A stretch of DNA of 64,000 nt from Nonomuraea montanisoli (lineage in GTDB: Bacteria; Actinomycetota; Actinomycetes; Streptosporangiales; Streptosporangiaceae). The notes under the pieces are model-generated. The model ran no database searches. It saw only the letters and a list, made by a program, of their open reading frames with translations, and had not been told where the DNA came from. This document shows positions 15,677 through 24,482 of the stretch, piece after piece. Within the stretch, counting starts at the first letter, position 1. Each line of letters begins with the position of its first letter. The DNA lies in NCBI RefSeq assembly GCF_013363975.1, contig NZ_JABWGN010000005.1:310001-374000 (forward strand), written 5' to 3'. The translations under genes and the position numbers were made by a program.

Positions 15677-16425
15677 TACTGCATCTTAGGAGGCTCCTCC
15701 GAGGTCCCGAGCTGCCTGGCGTGACGGCTGCGCATCCTGATGTTCAGGAGCTCCACGATGACGGAGAAAGCCATGGCGAAGTAGATGTAGCCCTTGGAGA
15801 TGTGCTGGCCGAGCCCCTCGGCGATGAGCACCACGCCGATCAGCACGAGGAACGCCAGGGCCAGCATCTTGATGCTCGGGTGCCGGTCCACGAACCGGCT
15901 GATCGGCCCCGAGGCGAACAGCATCACCAGCACGGCCACGATCACCGCGGCGATCATCACGCCCAGCTCGTCCACCATGCCCACGGCGGTGATCACCGAG
16001 TCGAGCGAGAAGACCACGTCGAGCACCATGATCTGCAGGATGACCGAGACGAACGAGGTCGCCGCGCGCTTCTTGCCGTCCTCCTCCTTCAGCTCCATGC
16101 TGTGACCGATCTCGGTGACGCTCTTGGCGAGCAGGAACAGCCCGCCCAGCAGCAGGATCAGGTCGCGTCCGGAGATCTCGTGGCCGAACACCTCGAACAG
16201 CGGAGCCGTCAGCCTCACCACCCACGACAGCGCCAGCAGCAGGAGCAGCCGGCTGACCAGCGCCGCCGCGAGACCCATCACGCGGGCCCGGTCGCGCTGC
16301 TCGGGCGGGAGCTTGCCGGCGAGGATGGAGATGAAGATGATGTTGTCTATGCCCAGGACGATCTCCAGGGCGACAAGGGTGAAGAACCCTATCCAGATCT
16401 GAGGGTCGGTCACCCAGTCCAGCAT
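15676..16425 (-). CDS. TerC family integral membrane protein
   Basis: 249 residues with about seven hydrophobic helices and the conserved acidic intramembrane sites EIVLGIDNI and VVFSLDSVITAVG. TerC proteins are associated with tellurite resistance and, more generally, with manganese export and metalation of secreted proteins. It is first in a two-gene unit with the P450. The intergenic region upstream also carries the plus-strand promoter and SAM-IV leader of the next gene. Confidence 0.92.
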   Translation of the reverse strand: MLDWVTDPQIWIGFFTLVALEIVLGIDNIIFISILAGKLPPEQRDRARVMGLAAALVSRLLLLLALSWVVRLTAPLFEVFGHEISGRDLILLLGGLFLLAKSVTEIGHSMELKEEDGKKRAATSFVSVILQIMVLDVVFSLDSVITAVGMVDELGVMIAAVIVAVLVMLFASGPISRFVDRHPSIKMLALAFLVLIGVVLIAEGLGQHISKGYIYFAMAFSVIVELLNIRMRSRHARQLGTSEEPPKMQ

Positions 16426-16503
16426 CTGCTTACCTCCACGTTCGCGCCGGGGTCTGCGGGTTTCCCCGGACCAACGACTCAGGGGCCGGGGAAGTTCGCG
16501 AGC

Positions 16504-16534
16504 TTGCGATCCGGCCGGGGGCGTCGGTTATAGT
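16504..16534 (+). promoter_or_regulatory. Promoter of the SAM-IV leader
   Basis: TTGCGA (16504-16509) and TATAGT (16529-16534; or TTATAG one base earlier) are 18-19 bases apart. The predicted transcription start is just before the riboswitch. Confidence 0.6.
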
Positions 16535-16544
16535 TCGGGACGTA

Positions 16545-16665
16545 GGTCATGAGTGCCAGCGTCAAGCCCCGGCTAGCTGGCCGGCAACCCTCGCGTCCGC
16601 GGCGGGGTGCCCCGGGTGAAGACCTGGTCCGTCACGAGGTGTGGCGGGCAAGCGCGGGCTCCGAG
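16545..16665 (+). ncRNA. SAM-IV riboswitch
   Basis: GGTCATGAGTGCCAGCGTCA followed by AGCCCCGGCT, GCCGGCAACCCTC, GGCGGGGTGCC and CCGGGTGAAGACC is the SAM-IV aptamer core; GGTC at 16545-16548 closes with GACC at 16621-16624, and a downstream extension forms the accessory structure. SAM-IV is an actinobacterial class that turns off sulfur-metabolism genes when S-adenosylmethionine is plentiful. An ATG at 16549 lies inside the aptamer and opens a spurious frame continuous with the gene below. Confidence 0.93.
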
Positions 16666-16704
16666 GCTGCTCCAGGGGTCCGATGGCCCTCCAGGAGGTT
16701 CGCC

Positions 16705-18018
16705 TTGTCCACGTTGAGCATCTTCGGCACCGTCCCCGCCCAGTCCGCCGCCGCGCCGGCGCAGCCGCGCGACCGCCGCCCGATCCCCGCCGTGCTCGGC
16801 GCCGACCTGGAGGTGCCGGTCAAGGGCGGGCGCCTCGTCGGGTACGCCAACCTGGACTACGCGGCCAGCGCTCCCTGTCTGGAGCCGGTCAGCGCCGCGG
16901 TCACCGCCGCGCTCCCGGCCTACTCCAGCGTCCACCGCGGCGCCGGCTACGCCTCCCAGCTCACCACCGCCCGGTACGAGCAGGCCAGGCACACGGTCCG
17001 CGCCTTCGTCGGCGCCCGCCCCGACGACGCCGTGCTCTTCACGCGCAACACCACCGACGCCACGAACCTGCTGGCCGGCTGCCTGCCCGCCGGCGCCACG
17101 GCCGTCGTGTTCGACACCGAGCACCACGCCTCGCTCCTGCCGTGGGAGCGGGTGGTGCGGCTCGCCCCGCCCGCCTTCCCCGGCGAGGCCGTCCGCGCGG
17201 CCGACGAGGCGCTGGCCGCCCTCGACGGGCCCAAGCTGCTCGTCGTCACGGCCGCCTCGAACGTCACCGGCGAGCTGTGGCCGATCGCGGCGCTGGCCCA
17301 CATCGCGCACCGCCACGGGGCCCGCATCCTCGTGGACGCCGCCCAGCTCGTGCCGCACCGGCCGCTCAACCTGACGGCGCTCGACCTCGACTACGTGGCG
17401 TTCTCGGGCCACAAGCTGTACGCGCCGTTCGGCGCCGGGGTGCTGGTCGGCCGCCGCGACTGGCTGGCGGCGGGCGAGCCGTACCTGAAGGGCGGCGGAG
17501 CGGTCCGCTCGGTCGCCCCGGCCGGCTCCGGCGACACCGAGTGGCACGAGGACCCGGAGCCGCGCCACGAGGCCGGCACGCCGAACGTGCTGGGCGCCAT
17601 CGCGCTGGCCGCCGCCTGCGACGCGCTCACCGCCACGGGCTGGAGCGCGCTGGTGCGCGAGGAGGAGCGGCTGATCGCGCGGCTGCGCGCCGGGCTCGCC
17701 TCGATCGAGGGCGTACGGGAGCTGTCGCTGTGGGGGCCGGACCACCCGCGCGTGGGCATCGTGTCGTTCACCGTGGACGGGCTCGCGGCGCGCGAGGTCG
17801 CCGAGGCGCTGTCGGGCGAGTACGGGATCGGGGTGCGCGACGGGAAGTTCTGCGCGCACCCGTTCGTCCGGCACCTGCTGGGTTCGGCCGACGGCGGCTG
17901 TGAGGACGGCACGGCTTCGGCGGTGCGGGCCTCGATCGGGATCGGGACGACGGAGGAGCACGTGGACCGCCTCGTCGCGGCCCTTCGCGACCTGACCGCC
18001 CGCACCGCCTCGTCCTGA
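16705..18018 (+). CDS. Class V aminotransferase (cysteine desulfurase-like)
   Basis: 437 residues, PLP fold type I. The probable Schiff-base lysine is in FSGHKLYAPFGAGVLVG and the cofactor aspartate in ILVDAAQLVPHR. The true start is the TTG at 16705 (protein MSTLSIFGTV), with AGGAGG six bases upstream; extending to 16549 would translate the riboswitch. SAM control suggests a role in sulfur or methionine metabolism; a cysteine or selenocysteine lyase activity is possible but the substrate is not readable. Confidence 0.88.
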   Translation: MSTLSIFGTVPAQSAAAPAQPRDRRPIPAVLGADLEVPVKGGRLVGYANLDYAASAPCLEPVSAAVTAALPAYSSVHRGAGYASQLTTARYEQARHTVRAFVGARPDDAVLFTRNTTDATNLLAGCLPAGATAVVFDTEHHASLLPWERVVRLAPPAFPGEAVRAADEALAALDGPKLLVVTAASNVTGELWPIAALAHIAHRHGARILVDAAQLVPHRPLNLTALDLDYVAFSGHKLYAPFGAGVLVGRRDWLAAGEPYLKGGGAVRSVAPAGSGDTEWHEDPEPRHEAGTPNVLGAIALAAACDALTATGWSALVREEERLIARLRAGLASIEGVRELSLWGPDHPRVGIVSFTVDGLAAREVAEALSGEYGIGVRDGKFCAHPFVRHLLGSADGGCEDGTASAVRASIGIGTTEEHVDRLVAALRDLTARTASS

Positions 18019-18046
18019 GCCGGGCGCCTTCCTCCGCCCTGCGCGG

Positions 18047-18853
18047 TCAGCGGTTGGGCGGCTTGCGGGTGGGGTGGTCCTCGGAGAAGAGGGCGTCGAT
18101 GTCGCTCATGTCCTCCTCGTTGAGGTCCCCGGGACGGCGCCCCTGGTCACCGTAGGGATGCCGGGGCGTCGTGTCGCCCGTCTCTTCTGGAGTCGCGCTC
18201 CTGTGCATGGGCGTCGTCTGCTCGCCCGGAGGTGTCGCAGGCTCGGCCCGGGGCGTCGCGGGCTCGGCCCGGGGCGTCGTGGGCTCGGCCCGAGGTGTCG
18301 TGGGCTCGGCCGGAGCCGCGCGCTCCGCCGGTGGTGCCTTCGGCACGGCCGGGATCGGCCCCCGGTACATGGGCTCCGTCGGGGCCGCCTTCGGGGCCGC
18401 TGCCTTGCCCGCGGGGGCGACGGCCGCCTGCTTCTGGGCGCGACGGCGCCGGTACCAGGCGGACAGCACTCCGTCGACGCCGATCCGCCCGCCTCCCAGC
18501 GCGAGCAGCAGCAGACATCCCGCCGCCAGGGCGCCCACGAACTCCCAGCCGCCGGTCTTGCTGGAGATCCCGTGCCCCATGTGGACATAGGCGAAGGCGC
18601 CTCCGAGCACGCCGAGCAGCGCCAGCGCCCCCAGCCGCACCGCGAGCCCGATGATCAGCAGGACGCCCCCCAGGGTCTCCGCCGTCATCGCGTACGCGGC
18701 GGCGAGCTGGGGCAGCGGCACCCCGCTCTGGGCGAACATCTTGGACGTGGCGCCCAGACCGGCCTGCCACTTCTCCAATCCGGTAGCCACGAAGATGACG
18801 CCGATCAGGACGCGTGAGATCAACGCGGCTACATCGAACACGATTCTCTTCAT
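18047..18853 (-). CDS. DoxX family membrane protein with repeat tail
   Basis: 268 residues. The first 130 form a four-helix DoxX domain (RVLIGVIFVATGLEKWQAGL). A cytoplasmic or external Ala/Pro tail follows, with tandem seven-residue units AEPTTPR/AEPATPR (about 18215-18310) and an acidic end (EEDMSDIDALFSED). GGGAGG seven bases upstream marks the ATG. DoxX proteins take part in redox homeostasis at the membrane in mycobacteria; the tail is of unknown role. Confidence 0.88.
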   Translation of the reverse strand: MKRIVFDVAALISRVLIGVIFVATGLEKWQAGLGATSKMFAQSGVPLPQLAAAYAMTAETLGGVLLIIGLAVRLGALALLGVLGGAFAYVHMGHGISSKTGGWEFVGALAAGCLLLLALGGGRIGVDGVLSAWYRRRRAQKQAAVAPAGKAAAPKAAPTEPMYRGPIPAVPKAPPAERAAPAEPTTPRAEPTTPRAEPATPRAEPATPPGEQTTPMHRSATPEETGDTTPRHPYGDQGRRPGDLNEEDMSDIDALFSEDHPTRKPPNR

Positions 18854-18998
18854 GGAAATACCTCCCCCCGATACCGCTTTATCTCCCCTAGTCCAGTTTT
18901 AACGATGCGCCTCCATACCGTTCCTTGACCGTGCTCAAGGGACGACGGCCCGCCACCCCGCGCTGGATCACCACGGCGGCCGGTGGCAGCATGGCCCT

Positions 18999-20144
18999 AT
19001 GACGGAACGCGTGGTCGGCATCGGCGCGGGCGCGAAGGAGCTGGCGACCGAGGACATGATCCTCAACATCGGCCCGCAGCACCCGTCCACCCACGGCGTC
19101 CTGCGGCTGCGCCTCACGCTCGACGGCGAGCGCATCGCCGCCGCCGAGCCGATCATCGGCTACATGCACCGGGGCGCCGAGAAGCTGTTCGAGGTGCGCG
19201 ACTTCCGGCAGATCATCATGCTGGCCAACCGGCACGACTGGCTGTCCGGCTTCGCCAACGAGCTGGGCGTGGTCCTCGCCGCCGAGCGCCTGCTCGGCAT
19301 GGAGCCGCCCGTCCGCGCCGTCTGGGCCCGTACGCTGCTGGCCGAGCTCAACCGGGTCCTCAGCCACCTGATGTTCCTCGGCTCCTACCCCCTGGAGCTC
19401 GGCGCGATCACCCCGGTCTTCTACGCCTTCAACGAGCGCGAGCGCATCCAGGCCGTCATGGAGGAGATCTCCGGCGGCCGCATGCACTACATGTTCAACC
19501 GGGTCGGCGGGCTGAAGGAGGAGCTTCCGTACGGCTGGCTCGACCGGGTGTCGGAGGCGGTCGCCGAGACCCGCCGCCGCGTCCCCGACATCGAGGACCT
19601 CATCCTCCACAACGAGATCTTCCTGGCCCGCACCAAGGGCGTGGGCGTGCTCCGGCAGGAGCAGATCATGCAGTACGGCGTCAGCGGCCCCCTCGCCCGC
19701 GCCTCCGGCGTGGACTTCGACCTGCGGCGCGACCAGCCGTACCTCGCCTATCCCGAGCTGCCCGTGAAGGTCGTCACGCGCGAGGCGGGCGACTGCCATG
19801 CCCGCTTCGAGGTGCTGCTGGAACAGCTCAAGGTCTCCCTCGACCTGGCCGACGTCTGCGTGGAGCGGCTCCGCTCGCTGCCGCCCGGCCCCGTCAACCA
19901 GCGCCTGCCCAAGGTGCTGAAGGTCCCCGAGGGCCACACGTACGCCTGGACCGAGAACCCTCTCGGCATCAACGGCTACTACCTCGTCTCCAAGGGCGAC
20001 AAGACGCCGTGGCGGCTCAAGCTCCGCTCGGCCTCCTACAACAACATCCAGGTGCTGCGCGAGATGCTGCCCGGCCACCTGGTGGCCGACATGGTGGCGA
20101 TCCTCGGCTCCATGTTCTTCGTCGTGGGTGACATCGACAAGTGA
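18999..20144 (+). CDS. NuoD-like protein (NADH:quinone oxidoreductase 49-kDa subunit paralogue)
   Basis: 381 residues, full-length homologue of NuoD. It keeps [11 protein letters not shown] (His-28, His-32), the HRGAEKLFE segment (Arg-58), and the C-terminal [11 protein letters not shown] end. The conserved Tyr in the xDY motif that contacts quinone in complex I is a Trp here (RHDWLSG, Trp-81). No other nuo gene is nearby, so this is a stand-alone paralogue rather than part of a complex I operon. The MidA methyltransferase gene lies 4.5 kb upstream. Its stop overlaps the next start by GTGA. Confidence 0.9.
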   Translation: MTERVVGIGAGAKELATEDMILNIGPQHPSTHGVLRLRLTLDGERIAAAEPIIGYMHRGAEKLFEVRDFRQIIMLANRHDWLSGFANELGVVLAAERLLGMEPPVRAVWARTLLAELNRVLSHLMFLGSYPLELGAITPVFYAFNERERIQAVMEEISGGRMHYMFNRVGGLKEELPYGWLDRVSEAVAETRRRVPDIEDLILHNEIFLARTKGVGVLRQEQIMQYGVSGPLARASGVDFDLRRDQPYLAYPELPVKVVTREAGDCHARFEVLLEQLKVSLDLADVCVERLRSLPPGPVNQRLPKVLKVPEGHTYAWTENPLGINGYYLVSKGDKTPWRLKLRSASYNNIQVLREMLPGHLVADMVAILGSMFFVVGDIDK

Positions 20145-21265
20145 CCACCCCTGAACCTCAGGCGCCCCCCGCCGTCGCCCGTGACAAGTACGTCGACTGG
20201 CTGCGCGCCCTCAGCCTCATCGTCGTCGTGGTGTGGCACTGGGCGTTCACGATCCTGCAGTGGGAGCCCGGCGGGCCCGAGCCGACCAGCCCGCTCGGGT
20301 TCACCTCGGGGCTGTGGATCCTCACCTGGCTGCTCCAGGTGCTGCCGCTGTTCTTCTACGTCGGCGGGCACGTCCACCTGCTGTCGTGGGAGCGGGCCAA
20401 GGGGCGCGGCGTCGGCATCGGCGCGTTCGTGTGGCGGCGCATCCGCGCGCTGGCCGTCCCGGCGCTCTTCCTGTCGGGCGCGTGGACGGTCGTCGGCGCG
20501 GTCGTGACCTTGGTGTTCAAGGTCGACTGGATGTGGCGGGTGGTGCTGCTCGTGCTGAGCCCGCTGTGGTTCCTCGGCGTCTACCTCGTGCTCATCGCGC
20601 TGCTGCCGGTGGCGCTGTGGCTGCACCGCCGCTACGACGTGCTGGCGCTCATCTGGCTCGGCGGCGCGGCGCTGGTCGTGGACGTGGTGCGCTTCCGCTA
20701 CGGCATGGAGTGGGCGGGCTGGCTCAACATGATCGTGGTCTGGGGCCTCGCCCACCAGGCCGGCTTCTTCTACGACCGGATCGTCATCCTGCCCCGCCGC
20801 TACGACGTGGGCGTGCTGTGGACGGGACTGTTCGCGCTGTTCGGCCTGGTCTACTCCGGCATCTACCCGGGATCCATGGTGGGCGTGCCGGGCGACAAGT
20901 GGTCGAACATGGCGCCGCCCACGTTCGTCATCGTCGCCCTGCTGATCTTCCAGATCGGGCTGGTCGAGGTGCTGCGGCCGTCGATGGAGCGGGTCCTGGA
21001 GCGGCCGGGCTGGCGGCGCGTCAACGACACGATCAACCGCTTCGCGCTGCCGCTGTTCCTCTTCCACACCACGGGGATGGCGATCGCGCTGGGGGTGTCG
21101 TGGTGGCTGTTCGGCACGCTGGGCGGGAAGGTGCCGCCGGACCTCAAGTGGTGGCTGGAGCGCCCGATCGCCGTCCTGGGGCCGCTGATCTGCACGCTCC
21201 CGGTCCTCTACCTCTTCGGCCGTCCCCGCCCCGCCCGCGCCGAACAATTGCCTGACAAAAGTTGA
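20141..21265 (+). CDS. Acyltransferase 3 family membrane protein
   Basis: 374 residues with about ten membrane helices. The N-terminal [20 protein letters not shown] carries the family R and H residues, and a second His lies in VGGHVHLL. The family O-acylates sugars, lipids or peptides at the membrane; the acceptor is unknown. The GTG start overlaps the stop of the NuoD-like gene, so the two are co-translated. Confidence 0.88.
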   Translation: MTTPEPQAPPAVARDKYVDWLRALSLIVVVVWHWAFTILQWEPGGPEPTSPLGFTSGLWILTWLLQVLPLFFYVGGHVHLLSWERAKGRGVGIGAFVWRRIRALAVPALFLSGAWTVVGAVVTLVFKVDWMWRVVLLVLSPLWFLGVYLVLIALLPVALWLHRRYDVLALIWLGGAALVVDVVRFRYGMEWAGWLNMIVVWGLAHQAGFFYDRIVILPRRYDVGVLWTGLFALFGLVYSGIYPGSMVGVPGDKWSNMAPPTFVIVALLIFQIGLVEVLRPSMERVLERPGWRRVNDTINRFALPLFLFHTTGMAIALGVSWWLFGTLGGKVPPDLKWWLERPIAVLGPLICTLPVLYLFGRPRPARAEQLPDKS

Positions 21266-21287
21266 ACCCGAGGGCCATCCTTGAGGC

Positions 21288-21485
21288 ATGACGAACATCG
21301 GCTTCCGGGCTACCCCTGAGGACGAGCGCATCATCAAGGCCGCCATGGAAGAGGGCGAGAAGACCAGCGACGTGATCCGTCGCGCGCTCCGGCTCCTGGA
21401 GCGTGAGGTCTGGCTCAAGCAGGCCCGCGCCGACGCGCAACGGCTCGCCGACGAGGACCTGTCCACCGAAGAAGACGCCTGGTGA
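21288..21485 (+). CDS. Ribbon-helix-helix antitoxin
   Basis: 65 residues: a short beta strand ([14 protein letters not shown]) and RHH helices ([19 protein letters not shown]), then an acidic tail ([12 protein letters not shown]) of the kind that wraps the toxin. It precedes a MazF-like gene with which it overlaps by four bases. It probably represses its own promoter. Confidence 0.85.
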   Translation: MTNIGFRATPEDERIIKAAMEEGEKTSDVIRRALRLLEREVWLKQARADAQRLADEDLSTEEDAW

Positions 21486-21799
21486 TCCGCGGCGCGATCT
21501 ACCGGGTAGATCTGGGTCAGGCCGAGCGGGGCCATGAGCAGCGAGGTAGACGTTTCGGTCTCGTCGTGAGCCCTTCAGACATGTCATGGACCGTCGCCAC
21601 CATCATCCCGACCTCCGGCAGCGCGCAGCCCACCGTCTTCAGGCCTGAGATCGAGTTCGGTGGGCGACGGACCCGACTCCTCGTCGATCAGATCCGCACG
21701 ATCGACACGTCCTTCGTCCACGGCGAGCCGGTCTACTACCTCGGTAGAGACGAGATGGCCGAGGTGGAGCGCGCGGTCATGCTCTACCTCGGCCTATGA
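21482..21799 (+). CDS. MazF/PemK-like toxin
   Basis: 105 residues with the CcdB/PemK barrel signature: [11 protein letters not shown] at the start, [13 protein letters not shown], and VATIIPTSG. These toxins are sequence-specific mRNA or tRNA endoribonucleases. It overlaps the antitoxin stop (GTGA). The frame is intact. It ends ten bases from the convergent DUF3180 gene. Confidence 0.88.
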   Translation: MIRGAIYRVDLGQAERGHEQRGRRFGLVVSPSDMSWTVATIIPTSGSAQPTVFRPEIEFGGRRTRLLVDQIRTIDTSFVHGEPVYYLGRDEMAEVERAVMLYLGL

Positions 21800-21808
21800 G
21801 CCCCGGCG

Positions 21809-22264
21809 CTAACGGAGGTCGGTGTCCTCGGGGCCCTCGGGGATGCGGCAGGAGTGCTCCAGGAACAGCGCGGCGCAGATGAGCGCCATGAACGCCAGGA
21901 ACGAGCCCGTCGCGACGAAGAACTCCGCGCGCGGCGTCTCCCGCGTGAGGAGCTGGACCGTGTGCAGCGCGAACCCGGCGAACATCCCGCCGAACACCGC
22001 CCCCACGTACGACGACGCCTTGGCCAGGGCGGCCAGCCGCGCCACCGCCAGCGGCTCCACCGGCTTGGTGCCCGGCTTGCGGTCGAGGCGGGCCTTGGTC
22101 ATCCAGGCGCTGTACGCCTCGCCGAGGGCCAGCAGCAGCACGGTCGGGATCGCGGTCCACGGAACGATGGGCAACTCGGCGTAGAACTGCCGCACCACCA
22201 TCCAGGTGAGCAGGGCCACGACGACGACGAGACCGACGAGCACGCCGGGACGGGTCGGCCTCAA
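21809..22264 (-). CDS. DUF3180 membrane protein
   Basis: 151 residues with four hydrophobic helices; a conserved actinobacterial protein of unknown function found next to folK. The TTG at 22264 (protein MRPTRPGVLVGL) overlaps the folK stop and has AGAGG five bases upstream; no ATG is available nearby. It is last in the folate operon. Confidence 0.85.
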   Translation of the reverse strand: MRPTRPGVLVGLVVVVALLTWMVVRQFYAELPIVPWTAIPTVLLLALGEAYSAWMTKARLDRKPGTKPVEPLAVARLAALAKASSYVGAVFGGMFAGFALHTVQLLTRETPRAEFFVATGSFLAFMALICAALFLEHSCRIPEGPEDTDLR

Positions 22265-22764
22265 TCGGGCCTCTGCAGCTTGAGGTCGTCGCGCAGCCGC
22301 ACACCCCGCTGGTCCAGGCCCGCCAGCACGTCGGCCACCCGGCCGTGACCGGGCAGCTCGGCCTCGGGGTCGGCCCGCCACCACGGCACCAGCACGAACG
22401 CCCGCTCGTGGGCTCGCGGGTGCGGCAGCGTCAGGTCGGGGTCGTCGCACACCGTGTCGCCCACGACCACGAGGTCGACGTCGAGCGTGCGCGGGCCCCA
22501 CCGCTCCAGCCGCTCCCGGCCGAACGCGTTCTCGACGCTCTGCGCCCGCTCCAGCAGCGTGCGGGGCGGCAACGAGGTCTCGGCGATCACGATCGCGTTG
22601 AGGTAGGGCCGCTGCCCGGCGGGACCGCCCACCGGGTCGGTCTCGTAGACGGGCGACGCCGCGACGAACTCCATGCCCGGAGCGTCGAACAGCGTGTCGA
22701 CGGCCCCCTGCAACGTGTCGAAGCGCCGGCCGAGGTTGCTGCCGAGGGACAGGACGCATCTCAT
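22261..22764 (-). CDS. folK: HPPK, dihydropterin pyrophosphokinase
   Basis: 167 residues. It transfers pyrophosphate from ATP to 6-hydroxymethyl-dihydropterin. Motifs: LSLGSNLGRR at the start, RWGPRTLDVDLVVVGD with the metal-binding aspartates, and LPHPRAHERAFVLVP. GGAG lies six bases before the ATG, which overlaps the folB stop (ATGA). Confidence 0.95.
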   Translation of the reverse strand: MRCVLSLGSNLGRRFDTLQGAVDTLFDAPGMEFVAASPVYETDPVGGPAGQRPYLNAIVIAETSLPPRTLLERAQSVENAFGRERLERWGPRTLDVDLVVVGDTVCDDPDLTLPHPRAHERAFVLVPWWRADPEAELPGHGRVADVLAGLDQRGVRLRDDLKLQRPD

Positions 22765-23126
22765 GGGCGGCTCCGCTGGATCGTCACGATCACATCGTCG
22801 AACGGCAAGGGGATCGGTGCGGCCGGCTTGTGCACGCTGATCTCGGCCGCGCGGACCCGGTCGTCGGCCAGGCACACGTCGGCCAGGCGCTGCGCCAGGG
22901 TCTCGATCAGCTCGACCGGCTCGCCCTCCACGACCTTGACCAGCGCCTGGGCCAGCTCGCCGTAGTGGACGGTGAGCGTGAGGTCGTCGGCCGCAGCGGC
23001 GGGCGCCAGGTCGAGGAACAGCGTCGCGTCGACCACGAACTCCTGTCCCAGCTCCCGCTCGGCGGGCAGCACCCCGTGCCGCCCCCTGGCGCGCAGGCCC
23101 TTCAGCGTGATCCGGTCAGTGCTCAA
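22761..23126 (-). CDS. folB: Dihydroneopterin aldolase
   Basis: 121 residues, the compact FolB fold: TDRITLKGLRARGRHGVLP, ELGQEFVVDATLFLDL, VHYGELAQALVKVVEGEPVELIETLA and ISVHKPAAPIP. The start is a TTG at 23126 (MSTDRITL), inside the last codons of the upstream gene, with an AGGAGG-like stretch about 11 bases upstream; there is no better start. Confidence 0.93.
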   Translation of the reverse strand: MSTDRITLKGLRARGRHGVLPAERELGQEFVVDATLFLDLAPAAAADDLTLTVHYGELAQALVKVVEGEPVELIETLAQRLADVCLADDRVRAAEISVHKPAAPIPLPFDDVIVTIQRSRP

Positions 23127-23562
23127 GCTCGCCGTCCTCCTCCTCGTCGTCGTCGCCCTGGAGCACCGGTGAGCCGTGATGCATCCACAGCCGCCACCCC
23201 TGCGGGGTGCGGACGTAGACGTTGCTCGCCACGACCTTGCCCGCGGCGAAGCTCGACTCACCCTCGTCGCCGGCGGTGAGGATGTTCTCGACGCAGGTGA
23301 GGACCGCCACGTCGCCCAGCACGGTCGTGCTCACGTCGGTCAGCACGAACTGGATGTAGGTGGTGTTGGCCATGATGAGCGCCCAGGAACGCAGCACCTC
23401 GGAGCGCCCGGTCAGCAGGGACCAGCCCGGGTGGACACAGGTCACCTGCTCGTCGGCGGCGTCCTCGGCCCAGATCTCGGTCATCCGGTCGAGGTCGCCG
23501 GCCTCGATCGCGGTGTAGAAGTCCTGGTTGACCGTCTCGATGGCGGCAGTGTCGACGCTCAT
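23116..23562 (-). CDS. NTF2/SnoaL-like protein
   Basis: 148 residues of the nuclear transport factor 2-like cone fold (TAIEAGDLDRMTEIWAEDA, VTCVHPGW, WRLWMHHGSP), with an acidic tail (DDDEEEDGELEH). The protein lies between folP and folB and overlaps both, so it is made with them. Whether it acts on a pterin or only shares the operon cannot be read. AGGAG seven bases before the ATG. Confidence 0.88.
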   Translation of the reverse strand: MSVDTAAIETVNQDFYTAIEAGDLDRMTEIWAEDAADEQVTCVHPGWSLLTGRSEVLRSWALIMANTTYIQFVLTDVSTTVLGDVAVLTCVENILTAGDEGESSFAAGKVVASNVYVRTPQGWRLWMHHGSPVLQGDDDEEEDGELEH

Positions 23563-24422
23563 GTATCGGCTCCTGCTCTCTCCCACGCGGCGGCCACGCG
23601 GACGGCGTCGGCGTTGGGCGCCACCTTGTGAACCCTGACGCACCAGGCGCCGGCGCGTGCGGCCAGCGCCGTCACGGCCACGGTGGCGTCGTCACTACGG
23701 CTGAACGGGCGGGGCGCGCCGTCGTCGCCGGCCAGCAGCCGCCCCAGGAACCTCTTGCGGGAGGCGCCGACGAGCAGCGGGTAGCCCAGCTCGGTCAGGC
23801 GGGGCAGGCCCGCCAGCAGCGCCCAGTTGTGGGCGGCGGTCTTCGCGAAGCCGAGGCCCGGGTCGAGCACGATCTGCTCCTCGGACACGCCCTCGGCCAG
23901 CACCAGATCGACCCGCTTGGCCAGCTCCTCGCGCACCTCGGTCACCACGTCGGCGTAGACGGCCCGGGAGTCCATGTCGGCGCTGTGGCCGCGCCAGTGC
24001 ATCACCACGTAGGGGACGCCGGTGTCGGCGACCACGCGCGGCATCTCGGGGTCCGCCAGGCCGCCGCTCACGTCGTTGACCAGACGCGCTCCGGCCTCCA
24101 CGGCCGCCCTGGCGACCTCGGCGCGCATCGTGTCGACGCTGACCGCCACGCCGCGCGAGCTGAGCTCCCTGATGACCGGCACCACGCGGGCCAGCTCCTC
24201 CTCCAGGGACACCCTCGCCGCTCCGGGCCGGGTGGACTCTCCTCCCACATCGACGATGTCGGCTCCCTCATCGACCAGCTCCAGCCCATGCCGGACCGCG
24301 GCCTCCTCACCGAACCACAGACCACCGTCGGAGAAGGAGTCGGGCGTCACATTGATCACGCCCATGACGAGGCACCGCTCTTCGGCTGCCAGTCCTGGCA
24401 CGCTTGTCGGCCCGCTTGTCAT
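23559..24422 (-). CDS. folP: Dihydropteroate synthase
   Basis: 287 residues, TIM barrel. Motifs: GVINVTPDSFSDGG, DVGGESTRPGA, RLVNDVSGG, LDPGLGFAK, GASRKRFLG and CVRVHKV. It joins p-aminobenzoate to the pterin and is the sulfonamide target. It is first in the folP - NTF2 - folB - folK - DUF3180 run; each junction overlaps. The ATG at 24422 follows an in-frame stop closely and has only a weak ribosome-binding site. Confidence 0.95.
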   Translation of the reverse strand: MTSGPTSVPGLAAEERCLVMGVINVTPDSFSDGGLWFGEEAAVRHGLELVDEGADIVDVGGESTRPGAARVSLEEELARVVPVIRELSSRGVAVSVDTMRAEVARAAVEAGARLVNDVSGGLADPEMPRVVADTGVPYVVMHWRGHSADMDSRAVYADVVTEVREELAKRVDLVLAEGVSEEQIVLDPGLGFAKTAAHNWALLAGLPRLTELGYPLLVGASRKRFLGRLLAGDDGAPRPFSRSDDATVAVTALAARAGAWCVRVHKVAPNADAVRVAAAWERAGADT

Positions 24423-24472
24423 GGCCCAAGCCTAGGCGCTTGCCCAGACCTGTTGATGTCATGGGTACCCCA

Positions 24473-24482
24473 TTGTGGATAA
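24473..24482 (-). promoter_or_regulatory. Perfect DnaA box before folP
   Basis: TTATCCACAA on the minus strand, 51 bases upstream of the folP start. A single box can place a gene under DnaA influence but also occurs by chance. Confidence 0.4.

Noticed and set aside
16426..16500. Manganese (yybP-ykoY) riboswitch before terC
   Set aside because: I looked because terC genes often carry one, but the characteristic loops are not present in this short leader.
16549..16704. N-terminal extension of the class V aminotransferase
   Set aside because: The stretch is the SAM-IV aptamer; a better start with a ribosome-binding site lies at 16705.
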